Virus record (IMG/VR): IMGVR_UViG_3300032265_001314
Location: 1 to 64,000 of that record
From: a virus
Length of the DNA: 64,000 bases
Strand: one strand, 5' to 3'
This document shows, piece by piece, positions 50,415 through 58,736 of this stretch. Made by a program: the position numbers and the translations under genes. Numbering within the stretch: position 1 is the stretch's first letter; each line of letters opens with the position of its first letter. The notes below the pieces were generated by a model. It was given only the letters and a program-made list of their open reading frames with translations, was not told where the DNA came from and did no database searches.

Positions 50415-51464
50415 TCAAAACGCATTAAAATAATTAAACTCTGGAACCCTTTCGCGGGTTAGCTTGATAAATCCGTTTTCAAAACTAAACATAAACACTC
50501 CGCTATTGCTGTCAATGTTCTTGAGATCATTCGGACTAACACGGATAGTCTGCCAGTTTTCGTCGCCGGCTTCGTCAGTTCCATCTACGTAGTCAAACAT
50601 TAAATTGCCTGTCAGCGGATTTCCGTGCCAATTCTCTTCAACCTTAACAGGAAGATTATCCTTGATCATTTCCACCTTGTAGTTGATCTTGTTACTGTGC
50701 TCTGGCTTAGCATTAAGCATACGCATAGATTCTTGAGGAGTTTCGTTGTAGCGGTTCATTTCTTCAACTAGAGCCTTGAGCATATCAAAATTGAAAGCAT
50801 CGTATAGTGTAGAGATCTTGCAGATACTATCAATATGTGTCTTGTTATTGAGATTATCTTCACAATACTCACGGATAAACTCAACAGCTAGTCCTTTAAA
50901 GTCTAGCATATAGAAGATGCGTCCTGGACGATTGCGCATATGGCTGTCAATGCGCCACTTGTCGTTACAAGTAAGCACGAACAGCTTCTTGCTAGGAAAC
51001 ACACCATCCAACAGCGTTAGGATGCTTTCCTGTTCGCTGGAATCGTATACCTTCTCAAACTCATCAAACAGCACGATGCAGGGCTGCTCGATGCTCTGGA
51101 TCAGCTTGTTAAAGGCATCGCCCTTCCATGCTGAGTTAATGAGGATCGTTGGATAGCCCTTTTCGGCTCCGCGCATACTAAGTGTCTTGGCCAGTAGCGT
51201 CTTGCCGCTGCCTTTCTCTCCGTTTAGCAACACACCTGTGCTAGCAGTGCGAGAATCAAAGGTATTCAAGATTCGATCTGCATTGCGTCCGGTATCTCCG
51301 TAGAGCTTGCCTTTGTATTCAAAATCACCAGTCTGTTCCAAGAATAGGTTGCCAAACATATCCTGCTTGATAATGTAATTGCCCGGAGGCAGCAGCTTGT
51401 GTAGGTCAAGGGCTGCTTCATCGGACACGCGGAATGTATTACCATTACGTAGGAAGTAAGTCAC
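50415..51464 (-). CDS. AAA+ ATPase
   Basis: 349 residues. LLNGEKGSGKTLLAKTL is Walker A, PCIVLFDEFEKVYD Walker B, VLTCND sensor 1 and RNRPGRIFYMLDF the arginine-finger region. Classic AAA+ order. Start is GTG 51464 with AAGGA upstream. It may be a chaperone or remodeller for replication; target unknown. Confidence 0.88.
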   Translation of the reverse strand: MTYFLRNGNTFRVSDEAALDLHKLLPPGNYIIKQDMFGNLFLEQTGDFEYKGKLYGDTGRNADRILNTFDSRTASTGVLLNGEKGSGKTLLAKTLSMRGAEKGYPTILINSAWKGDAFNKLIQSIEQPCIVLFDEFEKVYDSSEQESILTLLDGVFPSKKLFVLTCNDKWRIDSHMRNRPGRIFYMLDFKGLAVEFIREYCEDNLNNKTHIDSICKISTLYDAFNFDMLKALVEEMNRYNETPQESMRMLNAKPEHSNKINYKVEMIKDNLPVKVEENWHGNPLTGNLMFDYVDGTDEAGDENWQTIRVSPNDLKNIDSNSGVFMFSFENGFIKLTRERVPEFNYFNAF

Positions 51465-51497
51465 TGTATGATCCTTCTGTTTTTTCAGTGTTATGAT

Positions 51498-51526
51498 AAT
51501 ATAGCAGAGTTGTTTTATTGTGTCAA
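51498..51526 (-). promoter_or_regulatory. Sigma70-like promoter of the AAA+ gene
   Basis: TTGACA (51526-51521), a 17-base spacer and TATATT (51503-51498). Confidence 0.75.
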
Positions 51527-51981
51527 GCGGTAATTATCTCGTCAAAGCCCTCATCGTATGAAGGCTCTTCCAAACTGCGGATCATGCCGTTGAGCACGTT
51601 CCACGGGATGCTCTTGCCTGGACGGCTATCTAAACGCCGCTGATGCTCATCCCACTCTGGAGTAGGAAAGAACACTGCAATCTTCTCGTAGTCCTTTGGA
51701 ACTGACTGTAGCTTGCCAGCACGACTCTTCTTAGAGATATTAGTCTGATCTAGTATCACATCCTGTCCTGCCGCAAAAGCGATTTTCATTTCTTGCTGCA
51801 CGGCTGCGGTAGCAATCTTAATCATATCAGCAAACTCAGCGTTATATGAGGTTCCGTTCTCTTCTGCTCGCTTTTCAATATGATAATCGCTGCTTACGAT
51901 TAGTTCACCATTTTGGTAATGCTTGAGCCAAGTGCTCTTACCTGCGCCCGGCACACCTATTAACATATAAAACTTAGGCAT
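51523..51981 (-). CDS. Polynucleotide kinase, kinase domain only
   Basis: 152 residues. YMLIGVPGAGKSTWLKHYQ is the P-loop; VSSDYHIEKR and VILDQTNISKKSRAG match the 5'-kinase half of T4 Pnkp. With the separate phosphatase gene (45644) and RNA ligase (49120) it forms a split RNA repair set. Own early promoter and AGGAG. Confidence 0.9.
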   Translation of the reverse strand: MPKFYMLIGVPGAGKSTWLKHYQNGELIVSSDYHIEKRAEENGTSYNAEFADMIKIATAAVQQEMKIAFAAGQDVILDQTNISKKSRAGKLQSVPKDYEKIAVFFPTPEWDEHQRRLDSRPGKSIPWNVLNGMIRSLEEPSYDEGFDEIITA

Positions 51982-52001
51982 TTTTAATCTCCTGTTATTC
52001 T

Positions 52002-52029
52002 ATTATACATAATACAAGAGATTTGTCAA
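52002..52029 (-). promoter_or_regulatory. Sigma70-like promoter of the kinase
   Basis: TTGACA (52029-52024), a 16-base spacer and TATAAT (52007-52002), both consensus. Confidence 0.8.
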
Positions 52030-52033
52030 GTAA

Positions 52034-52369
52034 TTAAACCAATGCTTCAGGAAATTTCAATTTATAAAAAGTCAGATCTTTACCTTCTAATGTAGCTGTA
52101 ATCCGTATGCGTGTCTGCATTGTATGTGGTTCTCGGATGCAAAAGAACTCAGGTTGATCTAGTGCGTGTTCCATTATAAATTTACCTGCTTCGGTCTGCT
52201 GCCATTTATATATTGGTTCGGCAGCCGTAACATAAGGATCATCGCTATATTCATCCATACAAAAAGAAGATACAACGATAGTATATGTTTCGCATACTTT
52301 ATCATCTTTCATAAAATATCGTTTGCCTAATTTAGGGTAGTCCATCTTAGCAAGATGAGCGATTGCCAT
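52034..52369 (-). CDS. Unknown small early protein
   Basis: 111 residues, mixed alpha/beta, with SD GGCGGAG before ATG. It overlaps the 3' end of its upstream neighbour by 43 bases. No family recognised. Confidence 0.65.
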   Translation of the reverse strand: MAIAHLAKMDYPKLGKRYFMKDDKVCETYTIVVSSFCMDEYSDDPYVTAAEPIYKWQQTEAGKFIMEHALDQPEFFCIREPHTMQTRIRITATLEGKDLTFYKLKFPEALV

Positions 52370-52551
52370 TTCTTATCTCCGCCGCGAATCTCCCAGTAGG
52401 GATCGCCATTGTTAAACCTAAGGATATACATACAGTCAGGACAGTGCTTATCCATCCATTCTCTAAATGCTTTGTCTTCTTCTTGAGTTTTAGTACGACC
52501 TATCATATACCATCGGCCTTCGCCGGGATGCAATTGGTTCCTAAACTTCAT
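52327..52551 (-). CDS. LLRW-family small protein
   Basis: 74 residues. KAFREWMDKHCPDCMYILRF and DKKWQSLILLRWT near the end. The promoter -10 lies about 7 bases before the ATG, so the mRNA is nearly leaderless. Stop is TAG. Confidence 0.7.
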   Translation of the reverse strand: MKFRNQLHPGEGRWYMIGRTKTQEEDKAFREWMDKHCPDCMYILRFNNGDPYWEIRGGDKKWQSLILLRWTTLN

Positions 52552-52557
52552 ACTCTT

Positions 52558-52586
52558 ATTATAGAGATTAGCCTGTCAGATGTCAA
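52558..52586 (-). promoter_or_regulatory. Sigma70-like promoter, leaderless geometry
   Basis: TTGACA (52586-52581), a 17-base spacer and TATAAT (52563-52558); the ATG at 52551 is at the expected +1. Confidence 0.75.
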
Positions 52587-54190
52587 TCAGTAAATCCACC
52601 GTGATAAGGATTGTAAACATAATTGTTAGCCTGTGTCATTAATGCACGACTATTCAACCAATCGTTATCAGTTGTAGTAGTGTTGACTACACCCTTCTTG
52701 CTATTAGCAGTCACCCAAGTTAACATCTGTGCAGGAGTAGTTTCCGGATGGCGTGCTAGATGCAAAGCGCATATTCCAGTAACCTGTGGAGTAGCCATAC
52801 TGGTTCCGCTTATCTTGCAGGCTTTGAATGTGTTCTGTGCTTGTGTACCGAAATCATATGCGAATGGACTGAAAGTACTTAGAGCGCTAGTTGAGCTAGT
52901 TATATAGGTTCCTGGACTTATGATATCAACACCCGGTCCACGCTCGCTATAGGTAGCTAGCTGCTCTTTGAGCACGTTCTGTACAGTGATGGTAGCATAG
53001 TCGCCGGCTGCTACATCTATAGTTCCCCTTGGACTAGAACCCCGATGATAATATGTAGCGACTCCCGGAGGATTGACTCCATAGACGTTGCTCTTATAGA
53101 AATTACCGTAATCTGGGCCTGTAGATAAATCTACCTTATGGCTATAGTTTCCTGCTGCCGCGATATATATGATGCCTGCTGCCATGCCCTGTTGTATCTG
53201 TGTATCTATACTTGGTACACGGAATCCATGCTCTGGACCGACTTGTCCGTAAGCTGATTGATAGCTAACCTTAGTAGAATAGTTATGTGCTGAACCTCTA
53301 TAGGTAATGTTAGTGATTACCTTAGCATTTAGGTTTGCTGGATTGCCGCTATAATACCAAGCAAATCCCCAGCTCATATTAACGATAGTTGGACGCTTGC
53401 GTCCAGTAGCGGGATCGTTTGGTTTAGCCAGATGCCAGTAGCGTATGAGATCAAATGCTGTGCCTATACCGTTAGTAAAGCTCTTAGTACCATTGGCAGT
53501 ATTATCGAATATCCTCATACTGTAGATCTTAGCACCCTTGGCGTAACCATAAGTCTTACCTGCTGCTATGCCTGTTACGTGGGTACCGTGTTCACCTTCG
53601 CCTTGTATGCTGAGATCATAAAACCCCACAGGCATTGGAGTAGTTGGAGTAGGGCTAGTAGTATACCAATTGATCTGTTGCACCCTGCTATTGCCCTGGC
53701 TATCTAGGAATTCGGGATGGTTGGGTTGTATACCATCATCCATTATCACTATGTCAACACCGCTGCCGTCTTCGTCATAAGCATACGTAGCACCTGGACT
53801 AGCTTCAGGTGCTGCTAATCCCGTGCGCCTCAGGCCCCAATTGACATTATAAACATCTGGATTAGTTGATGTGCGAGTAAAGGTTCCGTGCGTGTTATTG
53901 TAAGCTGTAGGAGTTTCTGTAGCATTGAGCATTTTTCCGTAAGTAGTAAAATGCTTAGCCATCTCTCTGAGAGGATTGAGATGTACGTGCTGGACTCTTG
54001 GATCGTTTGCTAATGCTGCTGCTTCGTGATCTTCGAGATAGTAATGTGTCATTACTTCGTTTAGTTCTCGAGGATCAGCAACTTCGACTATCCTATTAGG
54101 AACATTAGGCTTGTTTGTTGCTGTTGTTAAATCAGCGTGTAGGCTATCAATACTAGCTTCATCTGGTGCTACTACTACGAACTCTCTCAT
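52583..54190 (-). CDS. Subtilase (S8) protease
   Basis: 535 residues. VDIVIMDDGIQPNHPEF (Asp), GEHGTHVTGIAAG (His), AAAGN oxyanion and SGTSMATPQVTGI (Ser) form the full triad. An N-terminal 90-residue region could be a propeptide; no signal peptide. Possibly a virion or late-stage protease. A late octamer and AGGAG precede the ATG. Confidence 0.94.
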   Translation of the reverse strand: MREFVVVAPDEASIDSLHADLTTATNKPNVPNRIVEVADPRELNEVMTHYYLEDHEAAALANDPRVQHVHLNPLREMAKHFTTYGKMLNATETPTAYNNTHGTFTRTSTNPDVYNVNWGLRRTGLAAPEASPGATYAYDEDGSGVDIVIMDDGIQPNHPEFLDSQGNSRVQQINWYTTSPTPTTPMPVGFYDLSIQGEGEHGTHVTGIAAGKTYGYAKGAKIYSMRIFDNTANGTKSFTNGIGTAFDLIRYWHLAKPNDPATGRKRPTIVNMSWGFAWYYSGNPANLNAKVITNITYRGSAHNYSTKVSYQSAYGQVGPEHGFRVPSIDTQIQQGMAAGIIYIAAAGNYSHKVDLSTGPDYGNFYKSNVYGVNPPGVATYYHRGSSPRGTIDVAAGDYATITVQNVLKEQLATYSERGPGVDIISPGTYITSSTSALSTFSPFAYDFGTQAQNTFKACKISGTSMATPQVTGICALHLARHPETTPAQMLTWVTANSKKGVVNTTTTDNDWLNSRALMTQANNYVYNPYHGGFTD

Positions 54191-54211
54191 GGTTTAAATC
54201 TCCTGCTGGAG

Positions 54212-54219
54212 TATTTATG
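54212..54219 (-). promoter_or_regulatory. Late promoter octamer CATAAATA for the subtilase
   Basis: It lies 21 bases upstream of the ATG at 54190 with CAGGAG between. Confidence 0.6.
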
Positions 54220-54532
54220 CCCACTTCAGCTGAAACCACGCTAGCTCTACATCGCTTTTTAGATAGATACGCATCTGATGATTGTCTGTATCCCAAGCCC
54301 ACTTATCATTTATACAGGAATTAGTATCAAAATACATTCCTAACTCAACTGTAGGTCCATATGTCTCCCAACACCATTGCCTAACCTTGCTAAAAGCTTC
54401 TGCTTTTTCTTGCCAAGTAGGTTTAGGGATAGATATTCCATATTTAAGGACATATTTCTCAGGTTCCACGATGTAATTAAACCAAGTATATCCATTATAT
54501 CGCCTATCCAATTTCTTTGCTTTGAACTTCAT
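54215..54532 (-). CDS. LLRW-family protein, longer member
   Basis: 105 residues. KVRQWCWETYGPTVELGMYF and, at the end, SDVELAWFQLKWA, similar in layout to the FLLRW proteins. Overlaps the phosphoesterase stop by 4 bases. Confidence 0.65.
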   Translation of the reverse strand: MKFKAKKLDRRYNGYTWFNYIVEPEKYVLKYGISIPKPTWQEKAEAFSKVRQWCWETYGPTVELGMYFDTNSCINDKWAWDTDNHQMRIYLKSDVELAWFQLKWA

Positions 54533-55029
54533 CTAGGTACTAGTTCCTCTATAGCCTTTGGTGTATAGTCTTGCACTTCAACAGAGCAGTTGATATAACG
54601 CTCTCCTGGACTAGGGTTCTGATGGATATGCCCGTGTAGGTTGTACTGTACCTTGAACATCCCACTCTCGTGGATAGGAACGTGTGTTAGAACACAATTA
54701 AACTCCGGAAACATACGCCACATCAAGACCTTCTGGAAGTTGACCTGTATGTAAGATGCTTTACCATTGTCGTGATTGCCTAAGATCAAACGCTTGCGCC
54801 CCTTGAGTCTGGGCAAGACCTTATGCCCGTGCTCAAAGTAAACGTCACCGAGGTGATAGACGATATCGCTATCACCTACTACACTGTTCCAACGTTCTAC
54901 CATATGCTCATCCATCTCTTCAACAGATGCGAACTGTGGCCGGATAAGCTCGCCACTAGTACTGTCAGTGAACTTTAGTATGTTACTATGACCAAAGTGT
55001 GTATCGCTCACTATGAATATATTACTCAT
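54529..55029 (-). CDS. Phage metallophosphoesterase
   Basis: 166 residues. IVSDTHFGHSNI, HLGDVYF, LGNHDNG, LTHVPIH and LHGHIHQ are the calcineurin-like motifs. Short family common in tailed phages, substrate unknown. Overlaps the next gene by 8 bases. Confidence 0.9.
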   Translation of the reverse strand: MSNIFIVSDTHFGHSNILKFTDSTSGELIRPQFASVEEMDEHMVERWNSVVGDSDIVYHLGDVYFEHGHKVLPRLKGRKRLILGNHDNGKASYIQVNFQKVLMWRMFPEFNCVLTHVPIHESGMFKVQYNLHGHIHQNPSPGERYINCSVEVQDYTPKAIEELVPR

Positions 55030-55255
55030 CTTCGTCCTCTATAGTTAGAGTGGCATTCCTTAAACGATAACCACGATCTATCCAGCGATTAACTTTTAAG
55101 CTATCCCATTCTGTAGTTTGCATATGTCGTAACCATGCCTCGGTGGGAGTTTGACTAAAGGATCTGTATGACATAGCCGGGATAACTAGTTCCTTTTTGT
55201 CCCAAGGAGAGGCCGGAGGTACCACGACATACCCGTTGATAGAATATGTTGTCAC
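55022..55255 (-). CDS. Unknown small protein
   Basis: 77 residues from GTG 55255 (GTGA overlap with the upstream stop); the first GTG at 55258 is an alternative. Contains PTEAWLRHMQTTEWDSLK and an acidic end. No family recognised. Confidence 0.6.
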   Translation of the reverse strand: MTTYSINGYVVVPPASPWDKKELVIPAMSYRSFSQTPTEAWLRHMQTTEWDSLKVNRWIDRGYRLRNATLTIEDEDE

Positions 55256-55542
55256 CACTCTGGTCCAGTTGTTTTATCTGTGCGTTGATAGATGTAACTG
55301 AAGTCTACGCCATAAGCAGGCACTACCATCAAACGCTCTGGCATACCGTTAGCATCAGTCTCACCTAGTCCACTGTGGATGAAATATGTGCCTGGAAACT
55401 TCTCAGCATCCAACCGACGCAGCATCATCGTCTGTAGATCACACTTCTTCTGGAGTCGTTCGATCTCTTCGATAGCTTTGCCGATGGCCGGATCCATTAA
55501 GAATGAATAAGCATCTTTTAGGTAGGTTAGTGTGTCTGTCAT
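55252..55542 (-). CDS. Unknown small protein
   Basis: 96 residues from ATG 55542, overlapping the upstream stop (ATGA); the longer frame would need TTG. Helical start (TLTYLKDAYSFLMD), then MLRRLDAEKFPGTYFIHSG. No family recognised. Confidence 0.65.
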   Translation of the reverse strand: MTDTLTYLKDAYSFLMDPAIGKAIEEIERLQKKCDLQTMMLRRLDAEKFPGTYFIHSGLGETDANGMPERLMVVPAYGVDFSYIYQRTDKTTGPEW

Positions 55543-55871
55543 CGATTCATAGTTCCTAGTTTGCAAGACAAATTACCTTCCGAGTGTCGGCCATTATCAA
55601 AGTCAGTGACATAATAACCACGACCATTATTGAGATTAACAACCATTGTTAGGTTACCGTGTGATCCAATGTGTGTAATGATTCCTAAGTCATTTTCTTT
55701 CTTAGAAAACATAGCTTCGGGTGTGCTGTTATCATAAGAAATAAAACCATTGCCGTCGTGCAAGATATATTCGATACGATCACCGTATTGGCTAGTGCAT
55801 TTGCCAGTAGCCCACACTTCTGCGGCTGCTGGTGTTGATATCAATGATACCAATATCAATAGTTTCTTCAT
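55539..55871 (-). CDS. Small secreted protein
   Basis: 110 residues. Signal peptide MKKLLILVSLISTPAAAE, then a compact beta-type domain with two Cys (GKCTSQYG, LSCKLG). Periplasmic. Overlaps the TilS stop by 4 bases. Family unknown. Confidence 0.7.
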   Translation of the reverse strand: MKKLLILVSLISTPAAAEVWATGKCTSQYGDRIEYILHDGNGFISYDNSTPEAMFSKKENDLGIITHIGSHGNLTMVVNLNNGRGYYVTDFDNGRHSEGNLSCKLGTMNR

Positions 55872-56479
55872 AGTTCTTCTCCTTGGGTCAGCATAGACTT
55901 CTTAACTACCTTGTGTAGACCAGGATTGACCTTCAACATATTAGGTACTAAGAACAAACGGATGAAAGTGCGAGTAAACTTGGTGTTGGGATCGCTGTTG
56001 CTTGGATCTTCTAACCAAGGTACATCGTGCTGTGTAGCCCATTTAACTAGCTCTTCCTTTCGATTCAATCTAAAAGGACGGATTACATTGCTATGTCTAT
56101 AGGGTATTGGTCTAGGATGTTCTCCATTGCAAGCTGTAAATGCCCATTGCTCAACACAATCATCTAGATGATGTGACATCACGATCTGCTGTTCTTGCGA
56201 CTTAAAAAACGCATAGCGTTCGTCACGCCAATACTCTTCCCAGCTCTTGTTTTTGGGCTTTTGGGATTGTAGGAAATGTATATCATAAGGGAGCTGGTGT
56301 TTATGACAATAGTCAACAACTAGAGACATGGCTTCGTTGCCGTATGCTGTGCCGTGGTTGACATGATATACACGAACCTTGTGCCTACGCCGTAGAAAAT
56401 CGAGAGCTGCCATGCTATCAACCCCTCCACTTACTGCTACGCCTACTTCTTGCGGGATAGTGCCTTGTACTTTGATCAT
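55868..56479 (-). CDS. tilS: tRNA(Ile)-lysidine synthase core domain
   Basis: 203 residues. VAVSGGVDSMAAL is the PP-loop; MSHHLDDCVEQW and WLEDPSNSDPNTKFTRTFIR are TilS motifs. TilS converts the CAU wobble base to lysidine so the tRNA reads AUA. Only the N-terminal catalytic domain is present; the C-terminal parts of cellular TilS are missing, so the target could be a phage tRNA. Confidence 0.85.
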   Translation of the reverse strand: MIKVQGTIPQEVGVAVSGGVDSMAALDFLRRRHKVRVYHVNHGTAYGNEAMSLVVDYCHKHQLPYDIHFLQSQKPKNKSWEEYWRDERYAFFKSQEQQIVMSHHLDDCVEQWAFTACNGEHPRPIPYRHSNVIRPFRLNRKEELVKWATQHDVPWLEDPSNSDPNTKFTRTFIRLFLVPNMLKVNPGLHKVVKKSMLTQGEEL

Positions 56480-56500
56480 TATCTCACCTTATTATATTAT

Positions 56501-56529
56501 ATATTAACATAAAAAATTTAATGCGTCAA
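56501..56529 (-). promoter_or_regulatory. Sigma70-like promoter of tilS
   Basis: TTGACG (56529-56524), a 17-base spacer and TAATAT (56506-56501). Confidence 0.7.
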
Positions 56530-56535
56530 GTGGTA

Positions 56536-56543
56536 TATAAATA
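56536..56543 (+). promoter_or_regulatory. Late promoter octamer TATAAATA, leaderless
   Basis: Exact T4 consensus. +1 lies within one base of the ATG at 56548. Confidence 0.6.
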
Positions 56544-56547
56544 TCAA

Positions 56548-57609
56548 ATGCAAAACAAGTTCTGTAGAGTGTTATCTAACGCATTAAGTTTCAGGGTACC
56601 GGGAGATACAGGAAAATTATCCTTTAATCCCTGTTGTCTATATGATGATTACATCGAATTCAATTATGAAAATTTTAAGGATGAAAGACTCAAATATACA
56701 ACTGCTACTGATTTCCTCCCAGGTTGTAGTAAATGTAAATTGAAAGAAATTACGCACGGAAGCAGTATGAGAACAGATGCTTTTGAACGTATACCCGGAG
56801 ATATCGGTAATGACATCTATAAATTAGAAGTAGTATTAGATACTACCTGCAATGCTGCTTGTATACAATGTGGACCTATACAAAGTTCTCTATGGAGGAA
56901 AGAATTAAAACTACTTGATTTTCCGGAATCTAATGTCAAAAAAGAATTAGATAGATTGAAAGTATTAATCGATATAGATAAAGTAAAAGATTTTCATTTT
57001 TGGGGAGGAGAACCATTAGCAACCAATACACACTTAGATATGATAAGAGAAATAAAAGATCCTAGCACAGTGACACTGAGATATGCTACTAATGGCAGTA
57101 TCTTTCCAGATGAAGAGCTATGGAATCTTTACTCTAAGTTCCATAAGGTAACTTTTAATATCAGCATAGACGGTATAGGTGATCAGTTCCACTATATGAG
57201 ATGGCCATTAGAATGGAAAAAAGTATCTAAGAATCTTCTTAGGTTTAAGAATGAATGCTCTGACAACACCCGATTGTTTATAAATTACTGTGTGGTTCCG
57301 CTGAACAGCTTTTACGTTTTAGAAATGGAAGAATGGTTAGATGCGAATGCTAAGATATCGCATAATAATAAACCTATAGAATTAAGCTACATACGAGGAG
57401 AAGGTACTCTAAATATTTCAAACACACCGATGGCTCTTAGAGAAAAGGTTTGGTCAACCCTAGGAGAAAATCATACAGTAAGTAATATATTAAGAGAAGT
57501 TCCAGTCAATGATCATAGACATATGGTTAACTATCTAGATCATTGGGATAAGGTCAGGAAGTTAGAATGGCGATCGATATTTCCAGAAGTTGGAAAATTT
57601 TATGATTGA
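56548..57609 (+). CDS. Twitch-type radical SAM protein A
   Basis: 353 residues from ATG 56548, where MQNKFCRVLSNALSF aligns with MKNTFCVFLSNQYNF of the paralogue at 61079; the frame is open 9 codons further but overlaps the promoter. Cys-rich start (NPCC, CSKCK), CNAACIQCGP radical SAM core, WGGEPLATN and SIDGIGDQFHYMRWPLEW. Substrate unknown. Confidence 0.88.
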   Translation: MQNKFCRVLSNALSFRVPGDTGKLSFNPCCLYDDYIEFNYENFKDERLKYTTATDFLPGCSKCKLKEITHGSSMRTDAFERIPGDIGNDIYKLEVVLDTTCNAACIQCGPIQSSLWRKELKLLDFPESNVKKELDRLKVLIDIDKVKDFHFWGGEPLATNTHLDMIREIKDPSTVTLRYATNGSIFPDEELWNLYSKFHKVTFNISIDGIGDQFHYMRWPLEWKKVSKNLLRFKNECSDNTRLFINYCVVPLNSFYVLEMEEWLDANAKISHNNKPIELSYIRGEGTLNISNTPMALREKVWSTLGENHTVSNILREVPVNDHRHMVNYLDHWDKVRKLEWRSIFPEVGKFYD

Positions 57610-57611
57610 AC

Positions 57612-58736
57612 TTACAGTTTATAAAATCTCGTTGTGCTTATGCTTTTGAAACCTTTGGCTATGTTGCCACCTATTAAAGATCTCTCATTAATGTTTTTTC
57701 CTAGATAGTCTATCATTTCTATATATTTTCCTTTGTTCCTCTCATCTATATTTTCCCAAAACCAAGATTCTTTTTCTCTTATCAGCTTAACACCTCCCTT
57801 TTTAGTTTGGAATATAGGGTGTGTATGTGAGGGGTATATGATAGGATGAAGCACATCTCTAAAATTCTCTATATGAGAACTTCTTATCTTTGATAACATA
57901 GTCCTAGTATAAACATCTAATTGTGCTACTCGCTTTACTTCTTGGGCTTGTTTGACAACGATCTCTGGCAGATCGGGAGTCCAATAAAAGAATTCAGTAT
58001 CATACGATCCCTGCATATTCTTCCTAGTAAACTCAGGCATGGGTTGATGATAGGCATTACTATCAGTAAAGAAACTGTAATAATCAGTTCCGTCAAAATG
58101 AACTAACGGCTTGTCTACTCCTAGTATATGAGCTACCTTTTTACCTTTATCTACTAGTTCCTGAGTGTCGCGATCATTGTAATATGCCGACTTGCATACC
58201 ATCCTGACATTTGGCTCTAGACCTAGAGATATATCTTCTGGAGTTTGTGCCTTATTGACGATATCAAATGTAGGTGTTGAGATATCAACAAACCTTATCT
58301 TGGTATTTGGATGTAATAGATTTTTATATTTCTGTAGATGCGGCACTGCTTCGAAATCAATTTCTCCATATTGATTCCTGGGATCTCTGTCAGTACCGTT
58401 TAGATTCTTTCTGTCTAATCCAGGCACACTCATAGATATCTCGTCTAGGAATATATCATTATCAATAAAACTATGCAATACGTTTGTGCTATCAGCACCG
58501 CCGCTAAATTGTAAGAGGAGATAATCATATTTCTCTCTCAGCTGTTTAGCCCGCAACCTGTATAATTCCTTTAAGGGAACCTCGATAGGTACGGTCCAAT
58601 CTATAGCACCATATAATTTATCATTAAATATCCATTCTAGACTGTATCCAGTACGTTTCTCTTCTAGCATAGCTTCGATAGTATTATGGAATCTACGGAA
58701 ACCAGTTTGATAATATCCTATTTTTTCGTTAATCAT
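57612..58736 (-). CDS. PP-loop ATP pyrophosphatase-type protein
   Basis: 374 residues. LLLQFSGGADSTNVLHSF is the SGGxDS loop of the adenine nucleotide alpha-hydrolase (asparagine-synthase-like) fold. The rest includes HFDGTDYYSFFTDSNAY. Likely activates a carboxyl or carbonyl group with ATP. Overlaps its neighbour by 4 bases; convergent with radical SAM A. Confidence 0.82.
   Translation of the reverse strand: MINEKIGYYQTGFRRFHNTIEAMLEEKRTGYSLEWIFNDKLYGAIDWTVPIEVPLKELYRLRAKQLREKYDYLLLQFSGGADSTNVLHSFIDNDIFLDEISMSVPGLDRKNLNGTDRDPRNQYGEIDFEAVPHLQKYKNLLHPNTKIRFVDISTPTFDIVNKAQTPEDISLGLEPNVRMVCKSAYYNDRDTQELVDKGKKVAHILGVDKPLVHFDGTDYYSFFTDSNAYHQPMPEFTRKNMQGSYDTEFFYWTPDLPEIVVKQAQEVKRVAQLDVYTRTMLSKIRSSHIENFRDVLHPIIYPSHTHPIFQTKKGGVKLIREKESWFWENIDERNKGKYIEMIDYLGKNINERSLIGGNIAKGFKSISTTRFYKL

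Noticed and set aside
39816-56479. Possibility that this is a bacterial chromosome segment
   Set aside because: Host-like genes occur, but the dense overlapping small genes, tailspike, PAAR, late octamers, split Pnkp/RNA ligase and lack of housekeeping genes favour a large phage. Assembly error at the host-like block cannot be fully excluded without reads.
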